Shown here one piece after another: positions 16,393 to 24,893 of a DNA stretch of 64,000 nt. The stretch covers positions 1 to 64,000 of the forward strand of contig NZ_MUHA01000001.1 in assembly GCF_002217355.1 (NCBI RefSeq), written 5' to 3'. Each line of letters opens with the position of its first letter. Positions within the stretch are counted from its first letter, which is position 1. Below the pieces are notes generated by a model. It saw only the letters and a program-made list of their open reading frames with translations. It ran no database searches and was not told the origin of the DNA. This DNA is from Flavobacterium oncorhynchi. GTDB lineage: Bacteria; Bacteroidota; Bacteroidia; Flavobacteriales; Flavobacteriaceae. The translations under genes and the position numbers were made by a program.

Positions 16393-17493
16393 ATGAAAAA
16401 CATTATTACTCAGTTCTCCCGCATATTTGTAGGTGTATTATTTATCATTTCAGGATTAATAAAACTAAATGACCCGGTTGGTTTCTCTTATAAACTGGCA
16501 GAATATTTTAGCGAACCTGTTTTCAACATGCCATTCTTAGAGCCTTTTGCCTTAGGTTTAGCTATTTTTCTAGTGATTTTAGAAGTAGTTTTAGGTGTAA
16601 TGTTATTAGTTGGTTATAGAGCAGCATTGACGATTTGGGCATTACTGCTTCTAATTGTGTTCTTTACATTCCTTACCTTCTACTCTGCCTATTTTGATGT
16701 AGTAAAAGATTGCGGCTGCTTTGGTGATGCTTTGCATTTAACGCCTTGGCAATCCTTTACAAAAGATGTAGTTTTATTGTTCTTTATTTTGATTTTATTC
16801 ATCAATCAAAAATTAATAAAACCATTATTCGCAACACCAAAAACCAATTTTGCCGTTTATGCAAGTGTGCTTTTATGTTCATTAATGGCCGTTTGGGTTT
16901 TGAACCACAATCCTATAAAAGATTTCCGTCCGTACAAAGTGGGAACTAACATCGAAAAGGGAATGGAAATTCCAGAAGGAGCTCCAAAGTCTGTAGTTGA
17001 GATGATTTTTATCTACAAAGTAAACGGAGTTGATAAAGAATTTACTGAGAAAGATTTAATGAATATCCCAGAAGGAGCAACATTTATTGACCGTAAAGAC
17101 AAAGTAATTTCTGAAGGTTATGTACCGCCAATTCACGATTTTACAATGACAAAAGACGATTCTGATTATAAAGATGAATTCTTAAAAGAACCGAAATTAG
17201 TAATTTTTGTAACTTATGATTTGACTTTATCTGAACCATCAGGAATGAAAAAATTAGCTAAAGTTACTGCAGATGCTAAAGCAAAAGGCTACAAAGTAAT
17301 TGCCATGACAGCCTCTGGAGCTGATGAAATTGCAAAAACTAAAAAACAATACAACTTAGATGTTGATTTCTACTTCTGTGATGCTACAACTTTAAAAACG
17401 GTTGAAAGAGCAAATCCTAGTATTGTGGTTTTACAAAACGGAACAATTATTCAAAAAGTACATTATAATGATGTTGACGATTTGAAATTGTAA
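16393..17493 (+). CDS. BT_3928-type DoxX/MauE membrane protein fused to a thioredoxin-like domain
   Basis: A 366-residue membrane protein. The N-terminal half has four helices of the DoxX/MauE type starting MKNIITQFSRIFVGVLFIIS, with the redox motif KDCGCFGDAL near residues 103-112 and a fifth helix near 155-175. The C-terminal half (about 180-366) is periplasmic and thioredoxin-fold-like but lacks a CxxC; only a single Cys (YFCDATT) remains. MauE-like proteins handle disulfides. A role in envelope redox is plausible but unproven. It is followed by a terminator. Confidence 0.85.
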   Translation: MKNIITQFSRIFVGVLFIISGLIKLNDPVGFSYKLAEYFSEPVFNMPFLEPFALGLAIFLVILEVVLGVMLLVGYRAALTIWALLLLIVFFTFLTFYSAYFDVVKDCGCFGDALHLTPWQSFTKDVVLLFFILILFINQKLIKPLFATPKTNFAVYASVLLCSLMAVWVLNHNPIKDFRPYKVGTNIEKGMEIPEGAPKSVVEMIFIYKVNGVDKEFTEKDLMNIPEGATFIDRKDKVISEGYVPPIHDFTMTKDDSDYKDEFLKEPKLVIFVTYDLTLSEPSGMKKLAKVTADAKAKGYKVIAMTASGADEIAKTKKQYNLDVDFYFCDATTLKTVERANPSIVVLQNGTIIQKVHYNDVDDLKL

Positions 17494-17520
17494 TACTTTC
17501 AATTAAAATAAAATTTTAAA

Positions 17521-17559
17521 ACGCCAATTTTCTATTAAGTCAATTGGCGTTTTTTTTTA
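17521..17559 (+). terminator. Terminator after DoxX/thioredoxin gene
   Basis: 9-bp stem ACGCCAATT / AATTGGCGT (17521-17529 and 17542-17550) followed by nine T residues. Confidence 0.85.
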
Positions 17560-17605
17560 TTAAACCAGTACGTAAGAAAAGTAATAAATAAGCTATTTTG
17601 TTTTT

Positions 17606-17613
17606 TATATTTG
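17606..17613 (+). promoter_or_regulatory. -7 promoter element TATATTTG
   Basis: Matches TAnnTTTG, 34 bases before the hydrolase start. Confidence 0.45.
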
Positions 17614-17647
17614 TTTTAAAACTTTTCAAAAAAAACAAACCAAATCT

Positions 17648-18310
17648 ATGAAACCATTACCTAAATTATTGTTTACTTTTTTATCAACTCTTCTTTTTAG
17701 CTTTACAAGTTTCAGCCAAACTGAAACATCAAAAAAAGAACAACGTTATATTTTCTTTTTGCATAATGCTTTTGTTGAACAAAATGATTTAAGTGTCGCC
17801 CATCCCGAATATGGAAAAGCAGAATACAATGAAATTTTAGCATCATTTAGAAAAGACAACTTTATAGTGTATAGTGAAATTAGAAGTAAAAACACCAATG
17901 CTGCCGAATATGCAAAAAAAGTTGTAAAACAAATCAAAGGCTTACTAAAAAAAGGAATTCCTCCAAATAAAACAACAGTTATTGGAACTTCAAAAGGCGG
18001 ATATATTGCACAATACGTTTCGACTTTTTTGGCAAATCCTGATGTAAATTTTGTTTTTATTGGATGTTTTAGAGATTCAGATATAGAAGAAATTCCAGAT
18101 ATTAATTTCTGTGGAAACATTTTAACGATTTATGAAAAATCAGATGCTTATGGAGTTTCAGCAATTAAACGAAAAGAAACTTCGAAACTCAAAATAAACC
18201 ATTTTAAGGAAATTGAACTAAATACCAATTTAAAGCATGGTTTTTTATACAAAGCTTCAGATCACTGGATTGCTCCAAGTAAAAAATGGGCAAACGGAGA
18301 TTATAATTAA
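17648..18310 (+). CDS. Secreted alpha/beta hydrolase
   Basis: A 220-residue exported protein with signal peptide MKPLPKLLFTFLSTLLFSFTSFSQ. The nucleophile elbow is VIGTSKGGYIAQ with Ser115, preceded by an oxyanion-type strand (RYIFFLHNAF) and followed by a late His (KHGFLYK) fitting a catalytic triad; the acid is probably the Asp in CGNILTIYEKSD. The substrate is unknown; an esterase or thioesterase is likely. It is monocistronic between two terminators. Confidence 0.82.
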   Translation: MKPLPKLLFTFLSTLLFSFTSFSQTETSKKEQRYIFFLHNAFVEQNDLSVAHPEYGKAEYNEILASFRKDNFIVYSEIRSKNTNAAEYAKKVVKQIKGLLKKGIPPNKTTVIGTSKGGYIAQYVSTFLANPDVNFVFIGCFRDSDIEEIPDINFCGNILTIYEKSDAYGVSAIKRKETSKLKINHFKEIELNTNLKHGFLYKASDHWIAPSKKWANGDYN

Positions 18311-18330
18311 CCGCTCAAAAAAATAGTCTC

Positions 18331-18368
18331 AAAGCCTTCAATAATACATTTTTATTGAAGGCTTTTTC
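18331..18368 (+). terminator. Terminator after alpha/beta hydrolase
   Basis: 14-bp perfect stem (AAAGCCTTCAATAA / TTATTGAAGGCTTT) with a 7-base loop and a short T-run. Confidence 0.8.
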
Positions 18369-18565
18369 ATTGAAATCTGACGTTTTTTTGCTTCAAAAAT
18401 TATTCTATAAAATAAAGTTTTAACAATTCAGTGATCTTTTGAAAAGGCTTTTCAAAAAAATAGTGAATTTTGGAGCCAACTATTACGATTTCACTCGCAT
18501 TTTTTTAACCTAAAATCATCGTTTTGTTACAAAATAAGCGAGTATTCAAATTTTGTTAATCTGCA

Positions 18566-18595
18566 TTTGGCTTTCAAATTGTTTGTTTAACTTTG
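18566..18595 (+). promoter_or_regulatory. Promoter of TlpA-like gene and tpiA
   Basis: TTTG (18566-18569), an 18-base spacer and TAACTTTG (18588-18595): one of the best matches to the Bacteroidetes consensus in the window. The predicted leader to the start at 18680 is about 78 bases. Confidence 0.7.
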
Positions 18596-18679
18596 TTCGG
18601 AAACATTAATTTATGAAATTATCGGAATTCAAAGTTTGAAGAACGATATGTCAATTACATTAAAAAATATAAATCTTAT

Positions 18680-19174
18680 ATGAAACAATTAGCTCTTGTC
18701 GTTATTGCATTTATTACGTTCTCTTGCTCGCAAGCACAAAAAACAAGTTTTTCTAAAGAAGCTTTGTCTGAAAAATTATTAACTACGGATGGAGGTCAAG
18801 CTGCTTTTAAAAGCATTTTAAAAAAATATAAAGGAAAAACTTTAGTTATCGAAGTTTGGGCTTCATGGTGCGGTGATTGTGTAAAAGCAATGCCAAAAGT
18901 AAAAGAGCTGCAGGCTAATAATCCAGATGTTTCTTATTTATTCCTTTCTGCAGATAAAACTGCCGAAAAATGGAAAGCTGGAATCGAAAAACACGAAATA
19001 AAAGGAGATCATTACATGATGAATGACGGTATGAAAGGTGTTTTTGGAAAAGCAATCGATCTAGATTGGATTCCGAGATATATTATCGTTGACAAAACAG
19101 GAAAAATTGTATTATATCGTGCTATCGAAACTGATTTTGATAAAATCAATGAAACTTTAAAAGGTTTAAAATAA
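18680..19174 (+). CDS. TlpA-like thioredoxin lipoprotein
   Basis: A 164-residue periplasmic thiol-disulfide protein. The N-terminus MKQLALVVIAFITFSCSQAQ is a lipoprotein signal with Cys16. The thioredoxin fold has VWASWCGDCVKAMP, with active pair C64-G-D-C67, and the cis-proline region WIPRYIIVDKTG. The Asp in CGDC is unusual next to the CPPC or CGPC of most TlpA proteins and should shift the redox potential. The gene is 83 bases before tpiA with no terminator between them. Confidence 0.9.
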   Translation: MKQLALVVIAFITFSCSQAQKTSFSKEALSEKLLTTDGGQAAFKSILKKYKGKTLVIEVWASWCGDCVKAMPKVKELQANNPDVSYLFLSADKTAEKWKAGIEKHEIKGDHYMMNDGMKGVFGKAIDLDWIPRYIIVDKTGKIVLYRAIETDFDKINETLKGLK

Positions 19175-19257
19175 TTTTCAATAAAAACATCAATGTCAAA
19201 AATCAATTTCATTTTTTGACTTTACTTCAATAAAACAAAAAAATAAAAACTACCACA

Positions 19258-20010
19258 ATGAGAAAAAAAATTGTTGCAGGAAACTGGAAAATGCATAAAA
19301 ATGCAGAGCAAACTGAAGAATTATTGAATGAATTAATTGCAAAAATACCAGCACAAACAACTGCACAAGTAATTGTTGCACCAACATTTGTAAACTTACA
19401 AGCTGCTGCTGCAAAATTAAAAAACACAACTATCGGCATTTCTGCTCAAAATGTTCATCAAGCTGAAGGCGGTGCTTTTACAGGAGAAATTTCTGCAGAT
19501 ATGCTAACAAGCGTTGGAGTTAACACTGTGATTTTAGGTCACTCTGAGCGTAGAGCAATTTTTCACGAAACTGACGCTTTAATTGCAAATAAAGTTGACA
19601 CAGCACTAAAACACGACATGACAGTAATTTTCTGTTTTGGAGAAGAATTAAAAGATCGTCAAACTGGAAATCATTTTAACATTGTTGAAAATCAATTGCG
19701 TGACGGATTATTCCATATTGCAAAAGAATCTTGGTCAAAAGTTGTTTTAGCTTATGAGCCGGTTTGGGCTATCGGAACTGGAGAAACTGCTTCGCCAAAA
19801 CAAGCTCAAGAAATGCACGAATTTATCAGAGAAACTATCCGTAAAGCTTTTGGAGCTGAAATCGCTGACGAAGTTTCTATTTTATACGGTGGTTCTGTAA
19901 AACCAGACAACGCAAAAGAAATCTTCTCTAAACCAGACGTAGACGGTGGTTTAATTGGAGGTGCTGCTTTAAAAGCAGATGATTTCTTAGCTATTGTAAC
20001 AGCTATCTAA
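19258..20010 (+). CDS. tpiA: Triosephosphate isomerase
   Basis: Interconverts dihydroxyacetone phosphate and glyceraldehyde 3-phosphate in glycolysis. The 250-residue length is normal. Catalytic residues are in place: K11 (GNWKMH), H95 (LGHSERR) and E167 (AYEPVWAIGTG). The phosphate-binding LYGGSVKPDN and GGLIGGAALK segments close the barrel. It follows the TlpA-like gene and ends in a strong GC-rich terminator. Confidence 0.98.
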   Translation: MRKKIVAGNWKMHKNAEQTEELLNELIAKIPAQTTAQVIVAPTFVNLQAAAAKLKNTTIGISAQNVHQAEGGAFTGEISADMLTSVGVNTVILGHSERRAIFHETDALIANKVDTALKHDMTVIFCFGEELKDRQTGNHFNIVENQLRDGLFHIAKESWSKVVLAYEPVWAIGTGETASPKQAQEMHEFIRETIRKAFGAEIADEVSILYGGSVKPDNAKEIFSKPDVDGGLIGGAALKADDFLAIVTAI

Positions 20011-20040
20011 TTTTAGATTTTGAAATCTGCTATATAAAAA

Positions 20041-20067
20041 AAGCGTTCGCACAGCGAACGCTTTTTT
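20041..20067 (+). terminator. Terminator of tpiA
   Basis: Perfect 10-bp stem AAGCGTTCGC / GCGAACGCTT with an ACA loop and a T-run. Confidence 0.9.
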
Positions 20068-20072
20068 ATTTT

Positions 20073-20136
20073 CTTTCAACTTTCAACTTTCAACTTTCAA
20101 CTTTTGACTTTTGACTTTTGACTTTTGACTTTTTGA
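20073..20136. repeat. Heptamer tandem repeat
   Basis: Four CTTTCAA units (20073-20100) run directly into four CTTTTGA units and one 8-base variant CTTTTTGA (20101-20136). The two heptamers differ at two positions. The repeat is intergenic, between convergent tpiA and the 778-codon frame, so it is not coding. Confidence 0.9.
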
Positions 20137-20142
20137 CTAAAT

Positions 20143-22452
20143 TTAATTTATAAACGATTTCAAAAGCGGGCAATTGTATTTTTTAAATGCTGGCGTAGTT
20201 TTATAAATTGAATAAAAATTAACCAGCTCCTTCCCTGCCTTAAATGGATTTTTTTCCTCTTCTTCTGTAGAAACCAAATCGGCATAATGATTATAATAAT
20301 TACATTCAAAAATCATTAAGCTTGCCATTGCTTTTTCGTTACTGTTTTTAGACATTTTTAAAGCTTTTTCATAGTAGATTTTAGCCATTTTTAGATTGTA
20401 ATAATTACCGTTTTGGTATTTCTTTTCGTTCTCGGTATTATCGCCATAAACATAATCTACGTACGATTCTCCAGAAGTCCAATCATAAGCCGTCATCATC
20501 CAGGAATTCCCTAAATACGATACGTTAAAATAAGCGTGTGCTAATTGCAGATTACTGCTTGCTGTGTTTTGTTTTTTCAGCTGAATTAATTTGGCAACAA
20601 AGTCTGTTTTATTGAAATGATAATCAAATTTGCGTTCTTTATCACTTTGAAGAATTTTGGGCAAGAATGGATTTTCGTTTAAATAGTTTTTATACTCATA
20701 GTTCTTTTCCCAAAAATCCTTGGGCATACTTGAAAACGTTTCATAAGCTAACTCCAAATTATTATTTCTAAAAGCGATTGTTCCTTTTAAATCTTTATAA
20801 TAATTAATATTTGGAGCTATTGTTCCTGAGCAAATATATTTTTCAAAAGGTGTTTTATCTGTCTTTTGCTGTAAAGCAATCAAACGATCAACATCTTCAA
20901 TAGTTGCTTTTCGGTCAAAATATCCAATATAACTATAAAAATATGGGTTGTTATAAGATGTGTATTCGCCTTCGTTTTTAATATCGGCTTTCATAGATAA
21001 TAAACCTGCCGCAGCCGTATCTCCTTTTTTATGAAATTCATCGCTGGCAATTCTATACAAACTGTACAAATTTTTAAACAATGCGTGATCGATTTCTACT
21101 AGATTTTCGACTGAATTGAAATAATTATAAAGCTGATTTTGAACCTTTACATTATTCAAATCATCTTGCTTTAAAGAAACCAAAGCCAGCTGAATATTTT
21201 TCTGCATTTGTATCGAAGCATTGGCTTTGCCAGAAATCATATTAGTGTAGTTTTTCCCTTCGTCGATTTGATCGTCAATAAAACAAAGCTGCGCAATTGC
21301 AGCAGTAATATAATCTTTTTGTTCTCCTGAAGTTTGTTCACGAATAGAAATCAAGAAATATTCTAATTCTCGCAAGTATAAAATATCTTTATTAAAATTC
21401 TCTGCTTTTGCTTTAGCATAATCTTCATACCAATTAGTATTGCTAAAAGTTACAGACGGAGTGCCATTGTTAGTATATTGCGGCGTAAAAATCCAATCTT
21501 CGAGTTTGCTAACTTCTCTTCCAATTAAAAAACTCAAAAACAAGCTGTTCGGACTTAGCTCATACATTTCTTTAATCGATTTTAAGTCAGGAGCAGGATT
21601 TCTAAGACTTTCAATTGCTAGAATAGCACTTCGTTCTTCATTATTTTGTGCCAAAGCCAAAGTTTCGGCAGTAAGTTTCCTGTTATAATGCTGTAAAACT
21701 GCAAATGATTTTTCCTCGCAGCTAGTAAAAACTTTACTCAATAAATAATTCTGCAAAACCAGATCATCAATACATAAAGCCTTATAATACAAAGCCCAAG
21801 GCTCTAAAATCGTATTCTTATTAGCTGCAAAATAAGTATCATATAATTTGATTACTTCATTTTTATCTTGACTGTAAAAACTATATCTTAAAATTAAAAA
21901 GGCATAACGTTGTTTTAAAAAAACATCTTTTGCTGTTTTAATTCTCTTTTCAAAATTATCTAAATCTGCAAGCTGATGATTCTGATTATCATAACCAATC
22001 TTTCCCCAAGATTCCCATTTTACATCAGTATTACTATTATATTCCAGTTTTTTAGCAAATAGTATATAACTCAAAAAAGCTTTGTTTTTTGGTAACAATA
22101 AAGTTTTTATAAAAGTGTTTTTTGCAAATACTTTATCGAGTGTTTTATTTTCATAGGCAGTTTCAAACTGTTCTGAATCTGTTTCATATAAAATAGAATA
22201 CACATCATCAGTAGTAATTTGATTTCCTAACTTTTTCTTCCACTCGAAACAATTTAATTGCTTATCAGCATCAGAAATTGTATTCACAGAATAATAATTA
22301 TCTGCTGAATAATAAAACGGTGTCAGTTTAAAAAAGCCTTCGCGCTGTGCTTTAAACAAAGCCAAACGACTAGTTTCCGGCGATACGCTCCAACCGCAGG
22401 CAAAAGAAACCTGAAAGCTTAAAACCAAAAGTAAACTGCTAAAAACTCTCAT
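20143..22452 (-). CDS. Large secreted protein of unknown function (TPR-like)
   Basis: A protein of about 769 residues. I place the start at the ATG at 22452, because MRVFSSLLLVLSFQVSFACGW is a clean signal peptide and the ATG 27 bases upstream would spoil it. The body is helix-rich with many Tyr/Leu/Ala pairs (for example AYFNVSYLGNSWMMTAYDW, MAKIYYEKALKMSKNSNEKA), which suggests TPR-like solenoid repeats in the later part. I do not recognise the family. It overlaps the preceding 378-codon gene by 14 bases, so the two are almost certainly translated together. Confidence 0.8.
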   Translation of the reverse strand: MRVFSSLLLVLSFQVSFACGWSVSPETSRLALFKAQREGFFKLTPFYYSADNYYSVNTISDADKQLNCFEWKKKLGNQITTDDVYSILYETDSEQFETAYENKTLDKVFAKNTFIKTLLLPKNKAFLSYILFAKKLEYNSNTDVKWESWGKIGYDNQNHQLADLDNFEKRIKTAKDVFLKQRYAFLILRYSFYSQDKNEVIKLYDTYFAANKNTILEPWALYYKALCIDDLVLQNYLLSKVFTSCEEKSFAVLQHYNRKLTAETLALAQNNEERSAILAIESLRNPAPDLKSIKEMYELSPNSLFLSFLIGREVSKLEDWIFTPQYTNNGTPSVTFSNTNWYEDYAKAKAENFNKDILYLRELEYFLISIREQTSGEQKDYITAAIAQLCFIDDQIDEGKNYTNMISGKANASIQMQKNIQLALVSLKQDDLNNVKVQNQLYNYFNSVENLVEIDHALFKNLYSLYRIASDEFHKKGDTAAAGLLSMKADIKNEGEYTSYNNPYFYSYIGYFDRKATIEDVDRLIALQQKTDKTPFEKYICSGTIAPNINYYKDLKGTIAFRNNNLELAYETFSSMPKDFWEKNYEYKNYLNENPFLPKILQSDKERKFDYHFNKTDFVAKLIQLKKQNTASSNLQLAHAYFNVSYLGNSWMMTAYDWTSGESYVDYVYGDNTENEKKYQNGNYYNLKMAKIYYEKALKMSKNSNEKAMASLMIFECNYYNHYADLVSTEEEEKNPFKAGKELVNFYSIYKTTPAFKKYNCPLLKSFIN

Positions 22453-23575
22453 AATATTTAGATATATTTTGGATTCCATAATCGTTTATGTATTTTTTAT
22501 CAAATGAGAAAAAAGTCACTTTGGTTTGACTATCGATTTGAATTTTACTTTTTACTATTGAAATCATTTTTTCAAGTTCGCTGTCTGAAATTTTTTCGAT
22601 TCTTATTTCATCGCCATTTCGCAAATAAGTCTGCCCCGCTAACACATCATCTTGCAAAAGATATTTAGTATCTGATACTTTCTTTAATTTGATTGTATCT
22701 TTTATTAATTGATCGTAATCTGATAAAATTCCCTTAAACTGATTTCCTCTAAAAGCCACAGCCCAGCTGTATAATGGAAGCGCAATATCTAATTTGAGTT
22801 TATATTCACTGTGCGTAATATATTGGGCTAATTCTTCGCTTGTTCCAATAGAATTTTTAGTTTGCTGATCATCTGGTTTTGTCATATTATAACACATCAA
22901 TAAACCTTTGTCTACTGGCGGAATTCCTGCTTTTGATGCATATTTATACTGCCAAAGCCTTATCGTTGAAGCTATTTTTGCTGACGGAAACTGATTTTTA
23001 ATCTGCTTTAACAAATAGAAATAGTTTTTCTGTGATTTTTCAGTCCAATCACAATCAATCAAAATTTCTTTAAAATCAACTTTTAGTTTCGCCGCTTCAA
23101 TAGATTTTACCGAATCATAATTTAACCGTTTGAAATTTTCTTGTTTGTAATAATCTTTTGGATAAACAATGCTTGAAGCAATATTTTCTGCTTTTCTGTC
23201 ATTCATTCTTTTACCAATCTGTTCTACTCTTTTTGCAATTCTAACTGCTAAACTATCCAGCTGCTTTTTATCTGATTTTAAAACAACTTCATTCGTAATA
23301 AAAATACTGGGTGTAATTTCGGGATTGCTTTTTTGAAGTACGATATCACCAATTGTTGCCACTGGCAGAGGCTCTTTTGAATATGGATTATAATCAACAT
23401 CAAAAAAACGAACGTACATATGTTTTACATCTAATTTTTTAATTAGAGAATCATCCTCTTCCCAAAAAAACAGATCTGTTTTCCAATAACAAAATGAGCG
23501 GATTACTTCGTGCTCTTTTTTGCAGCTGCCAGAGCATAAAACAACAAAAAGTAAGATAAAAACAATATTTTTCAT
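22439..23575 (-). CDS. Hypothetical lipoprotein, possibly a TIM-barrel glycosidase relative
   Basis: A 378-residue protein with lipoprotein signal MKNIVFILLFVVLCSGSC followed by KKEHE, an acidic stretch like the surface-export signals of Bacteroidetes lipoproteins. The pattern of strands, with FKEILIDCDWTEKSQKNY, LLMCYNMTKPDD and KLDIALPLYSWAV, recalls a family-18-like or related TIM barrel, but I cannot see a DxxDxDxE motif, so catalysis is doubtful. It is the first gene of a two-gene unit with the 769-residue secreted protein. Confidence 0.78.
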   Translation of the reverse strand: MKNIVFILLFVVLCSGSCKKEHEVIRSFCYWKTDLFFWEEDDSLIKKLDVKHMYVRFFDVDYNPYSKEPLPVATIGDIVLQKSNPEITPSIFITNEVVLKSDKKQLDSLAVRIAKRVEQIGKRMNDRKAENIASSIVYPKDYYKQENFKRLNYDSVKSIEAAKLKVDFKEILIDCDWTEKSQKNYFYLLKQIKNQFPSAKIASTIRLWQYKYASKAGIPPVDKGLLMCYNMTKPDDQQTKNSIGTSEELAQYITHSEYKLKLDIALPLYSWAVAFRGNQFKGILSDYDQLIKDTIKLKKVSDTKYLLQDDVLAGQTYLRNGDEIRIEKISDSELEKMISIVKSKIQIDSQTKVTFFSFDKKYINDYGIQNISKYYESF

Positions 23576-23667
23576 GGTACTAAAAAACTTACAGAATAAA
23601 ACTCAAAATTAACATTAATAATTCAAAGAATATGATTTATTTATGAACAAATTCTGCTTTGTATTCT

Positions 23668-23675
23668 TACCTTTG
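23668..23675 (+). promoter_or_regulatory. -7 promoter element TACCTTTG
   Basis: Matches TAnnTTTG, 14 bases before the prmA start, implying a very short leader. Confidence 0.55.
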
Positions 23676-23689
23676 CAAAAAATTTATTT

Positions 23690-24523
23690 ATGTCAAATAT
23701 ATATTTAGGGTATCATTTTACGATTGAACCAAAAGAGCTTGGATCAGAAATTTTAGTAGCTGAATTAGGTGAAAAAGCATTTGAAAGTTTTACAGAAACG
23801 GACAACGGAATTTCGGCTTTTGTGAAGAAAGATTTATGGGATGAGAATATTCTAGATGATATTTATATTTTGCAATCTGAAGAGTTTAAAATTGAATATA
23901 CAATTGAAGAAATCGATCAGGTAAATTGGAATGAAGAATGGGAAAAGAATTTTGAAGCGATAGATGTTGATGGAAAATGTCATGTTCGCGCTCCTTTTCA
24001 CGAAAAAACGGATGCCGAATTTGATATTGTGATTGAACCAAAAATGAGTTTTGGAACAGGTCATCATGAAACGACGCACATGATGATTCAGCATTTACTT
24101 GAAATGGATGTAAAAGGCTTAAAAACTCTTGATATGGGCTGCGGAACTGCAATTTTAGCTATTCTTGCTGAAATGAAAGGTGCTGAACCTATTGACGCTA
24201 TTGACATTGACAATTGGTGTTATTTAAATTCAATTGAAAATGCTGAACGCAACAATTGTAAACATATTAGCGTTTATGAAGGCGATGCGGCTTTATTAGC
24301 AGGCAAAAAATATGATTTGATTATTGCTAACATCAACAGAAATATTCTTTTAAACGACATGCAGGCTTATGTAGATAGTTTAAATCCTAAAGGCATTATT
24401 TTGTTTAGCGGCTTTTATGAAGAAGATGTTCCGTTTATCGACGCTTCATGCACTGAAAAAGGGCTGACATATGTTAAAAAATTTCAAAGAAACAACTGGG
24501 TTTCATTAAAATACGTAAATTAG
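23690..24523 (+). CDS. prmA: Ribosomal protein L11 methyltransferase
   Basis: SAM-dependent enzyme that trimethylates L11. It is 277 residues: an N-terminal substrate-recognition domain (to ~100), then the methyltransferase domain with MSFGTGHHETTHMM, motif I LDMGCGTAILAI, and IIANINRNILL with the NPxY-like catalytic loop. It is upstream of clpS with 30 bases between stop and the chosen clpS start. The pairing of prmA with clpS is common in Bacteroidetes. Confidence 0.95.
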   Translation: MSNIYLGYHFTIEPKELGSEILVAELGEKAFESFTETDNGISAFVKKDLWDENILDDIYILQSEEFKIEYTIEEIDQVNWNEEWEKNFEAIDVDGKCHVRAPFHEKTDAEFDIVIEPKMSFGTGHHETTHMMIQHLLEMDVKGLKTLDMGCGTAILAILAEMKGAEPIDAIDIDNWCYLNSIENAERNNCKHISVYEGDAALLAGKKYDLIIANINRNILLNDMQAYVDSLNPKGIILFSGFYEEDVPFIDASCTEKGLTYVKKFQRNNWVSLKYVN

Positions 24524-24553
24524 TAATTGCAACAGTACAAAAACCTAAAAACA

Positions 24554-24829
24554 ATGAGTACTAAAGAAAAAGTAAGAGAAAGAGTCCGTGAAAAGGAAGC
24601 AGTAAATTTCAATAACGAAATTATTGTCTACAATGACGATGTAAACACTTTTGATCATGTAATTGATACTTTAATGCGAGTTTGCAGTCACACGGCAGAG
24701 CAGGCCGAACAATGTTCTTTAATTGTACATTATAACGGAAAATGCACCGTAAAAACAGGGCCAATTGACAAATTAAAACCGCAATGCACACAACTTTTAG
24801 AAGCTGGATTGAGCGCTGAAATTGTTTAA
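24554..24829 (+). CDS. clpS: ATP-dependent Clp protease adaptor ClpS
   Basis: ClpS delivers N-degron substrates to ClpAP or ClpC. The 91-residue product starting MSTKEKVRERVREKEA is preferred over an in-frame TTG 27 bases upstream, because ATG fits the family length. The core has NEIIVYNDDVNTFDHVIDTL, with the conserved N-D-D substrate-binding residues, and the SLIVHYNGKCTVKTG strand. It is co-transcribed with prmA and followed by a very strong 20-bp terminator. Confidence 0.95.
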   Translation: MSTKEKVRERVREKEAVNFNNEIIVYNDDVNTFDHVIDTLMRVCSHTAEQAEQCSLIVHYNGKCTVKTGPIDKLKPQCTQLLEAGLSAEIV

Positions 24830-24842
24830 TTGCAAATAATTT

Positions 24843-24892
24843 AAAAAACATTCTATTTTATTTTATATTTGAAATAAAATAGAATGTTTTTT
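24843..24892 (+). terminator. Terminator of prmA-clpS, abutting the next start codon
   Basis: Perfect 20-bp stem, arms 24843-24862 and 24873-24892, with a 10-base loop and T-rich 3' arm. The next gene's ATG begins at 24894, one base after the stem, leaving no space for a separate leader beyond the hairpin. Confidence 0.85.
24864..24871 (+). promoter_or_regulatory. -7 element TATATTTG in terminator loop
   Basis: Matches TAnnTTTG and occupies most of the terminator loop. A start site about 7 bases downstream would give a leader of roughly 16 bases that holds only the 3' arm of the stem. No good -33 box was found. Confidence 0.4.
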
Positions 24893-24893
24893 T

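Larger units (their letters stand above)
18311..18679. other. 369-base gap: terminator plus promoter
   Basis: The gap contains the hydrolase terminator (18331-18368) and the promoter for the TlpA-like gene (18566-18595). The stretch between them (about 18370-18560) is AT-rich with no frame that resembles a protein. After the promoter there is a leader of about 78 bases containing an 8-codon ATG frame (18613-18639) without other support. Confidence 0.6.

Noticed and set aside
18613..18639. Eight-codon ATG frame (MKLSEFKV) in the leader before the TlpA-like gene
   Set aside because: No ribosome-binding site, no regulatory codon pattern and no alternative hairpins were seen. Its likeness to the start of a small flavobacterial family may be chance or a remnant.
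18616..18679. In-frame coding-like extension upstream of the TlpA-like start (FEERYVNYIKKYKSY)
   Set aside because: It has no start codon after the stop, and it would bury the lipoprotein signal peptide that begins at 18680.
20073..20136. CRISPR-like array
   Set aside because: Units are 7 bases with no spacers and no cas genes in the window; this is a simple tandem repeat.
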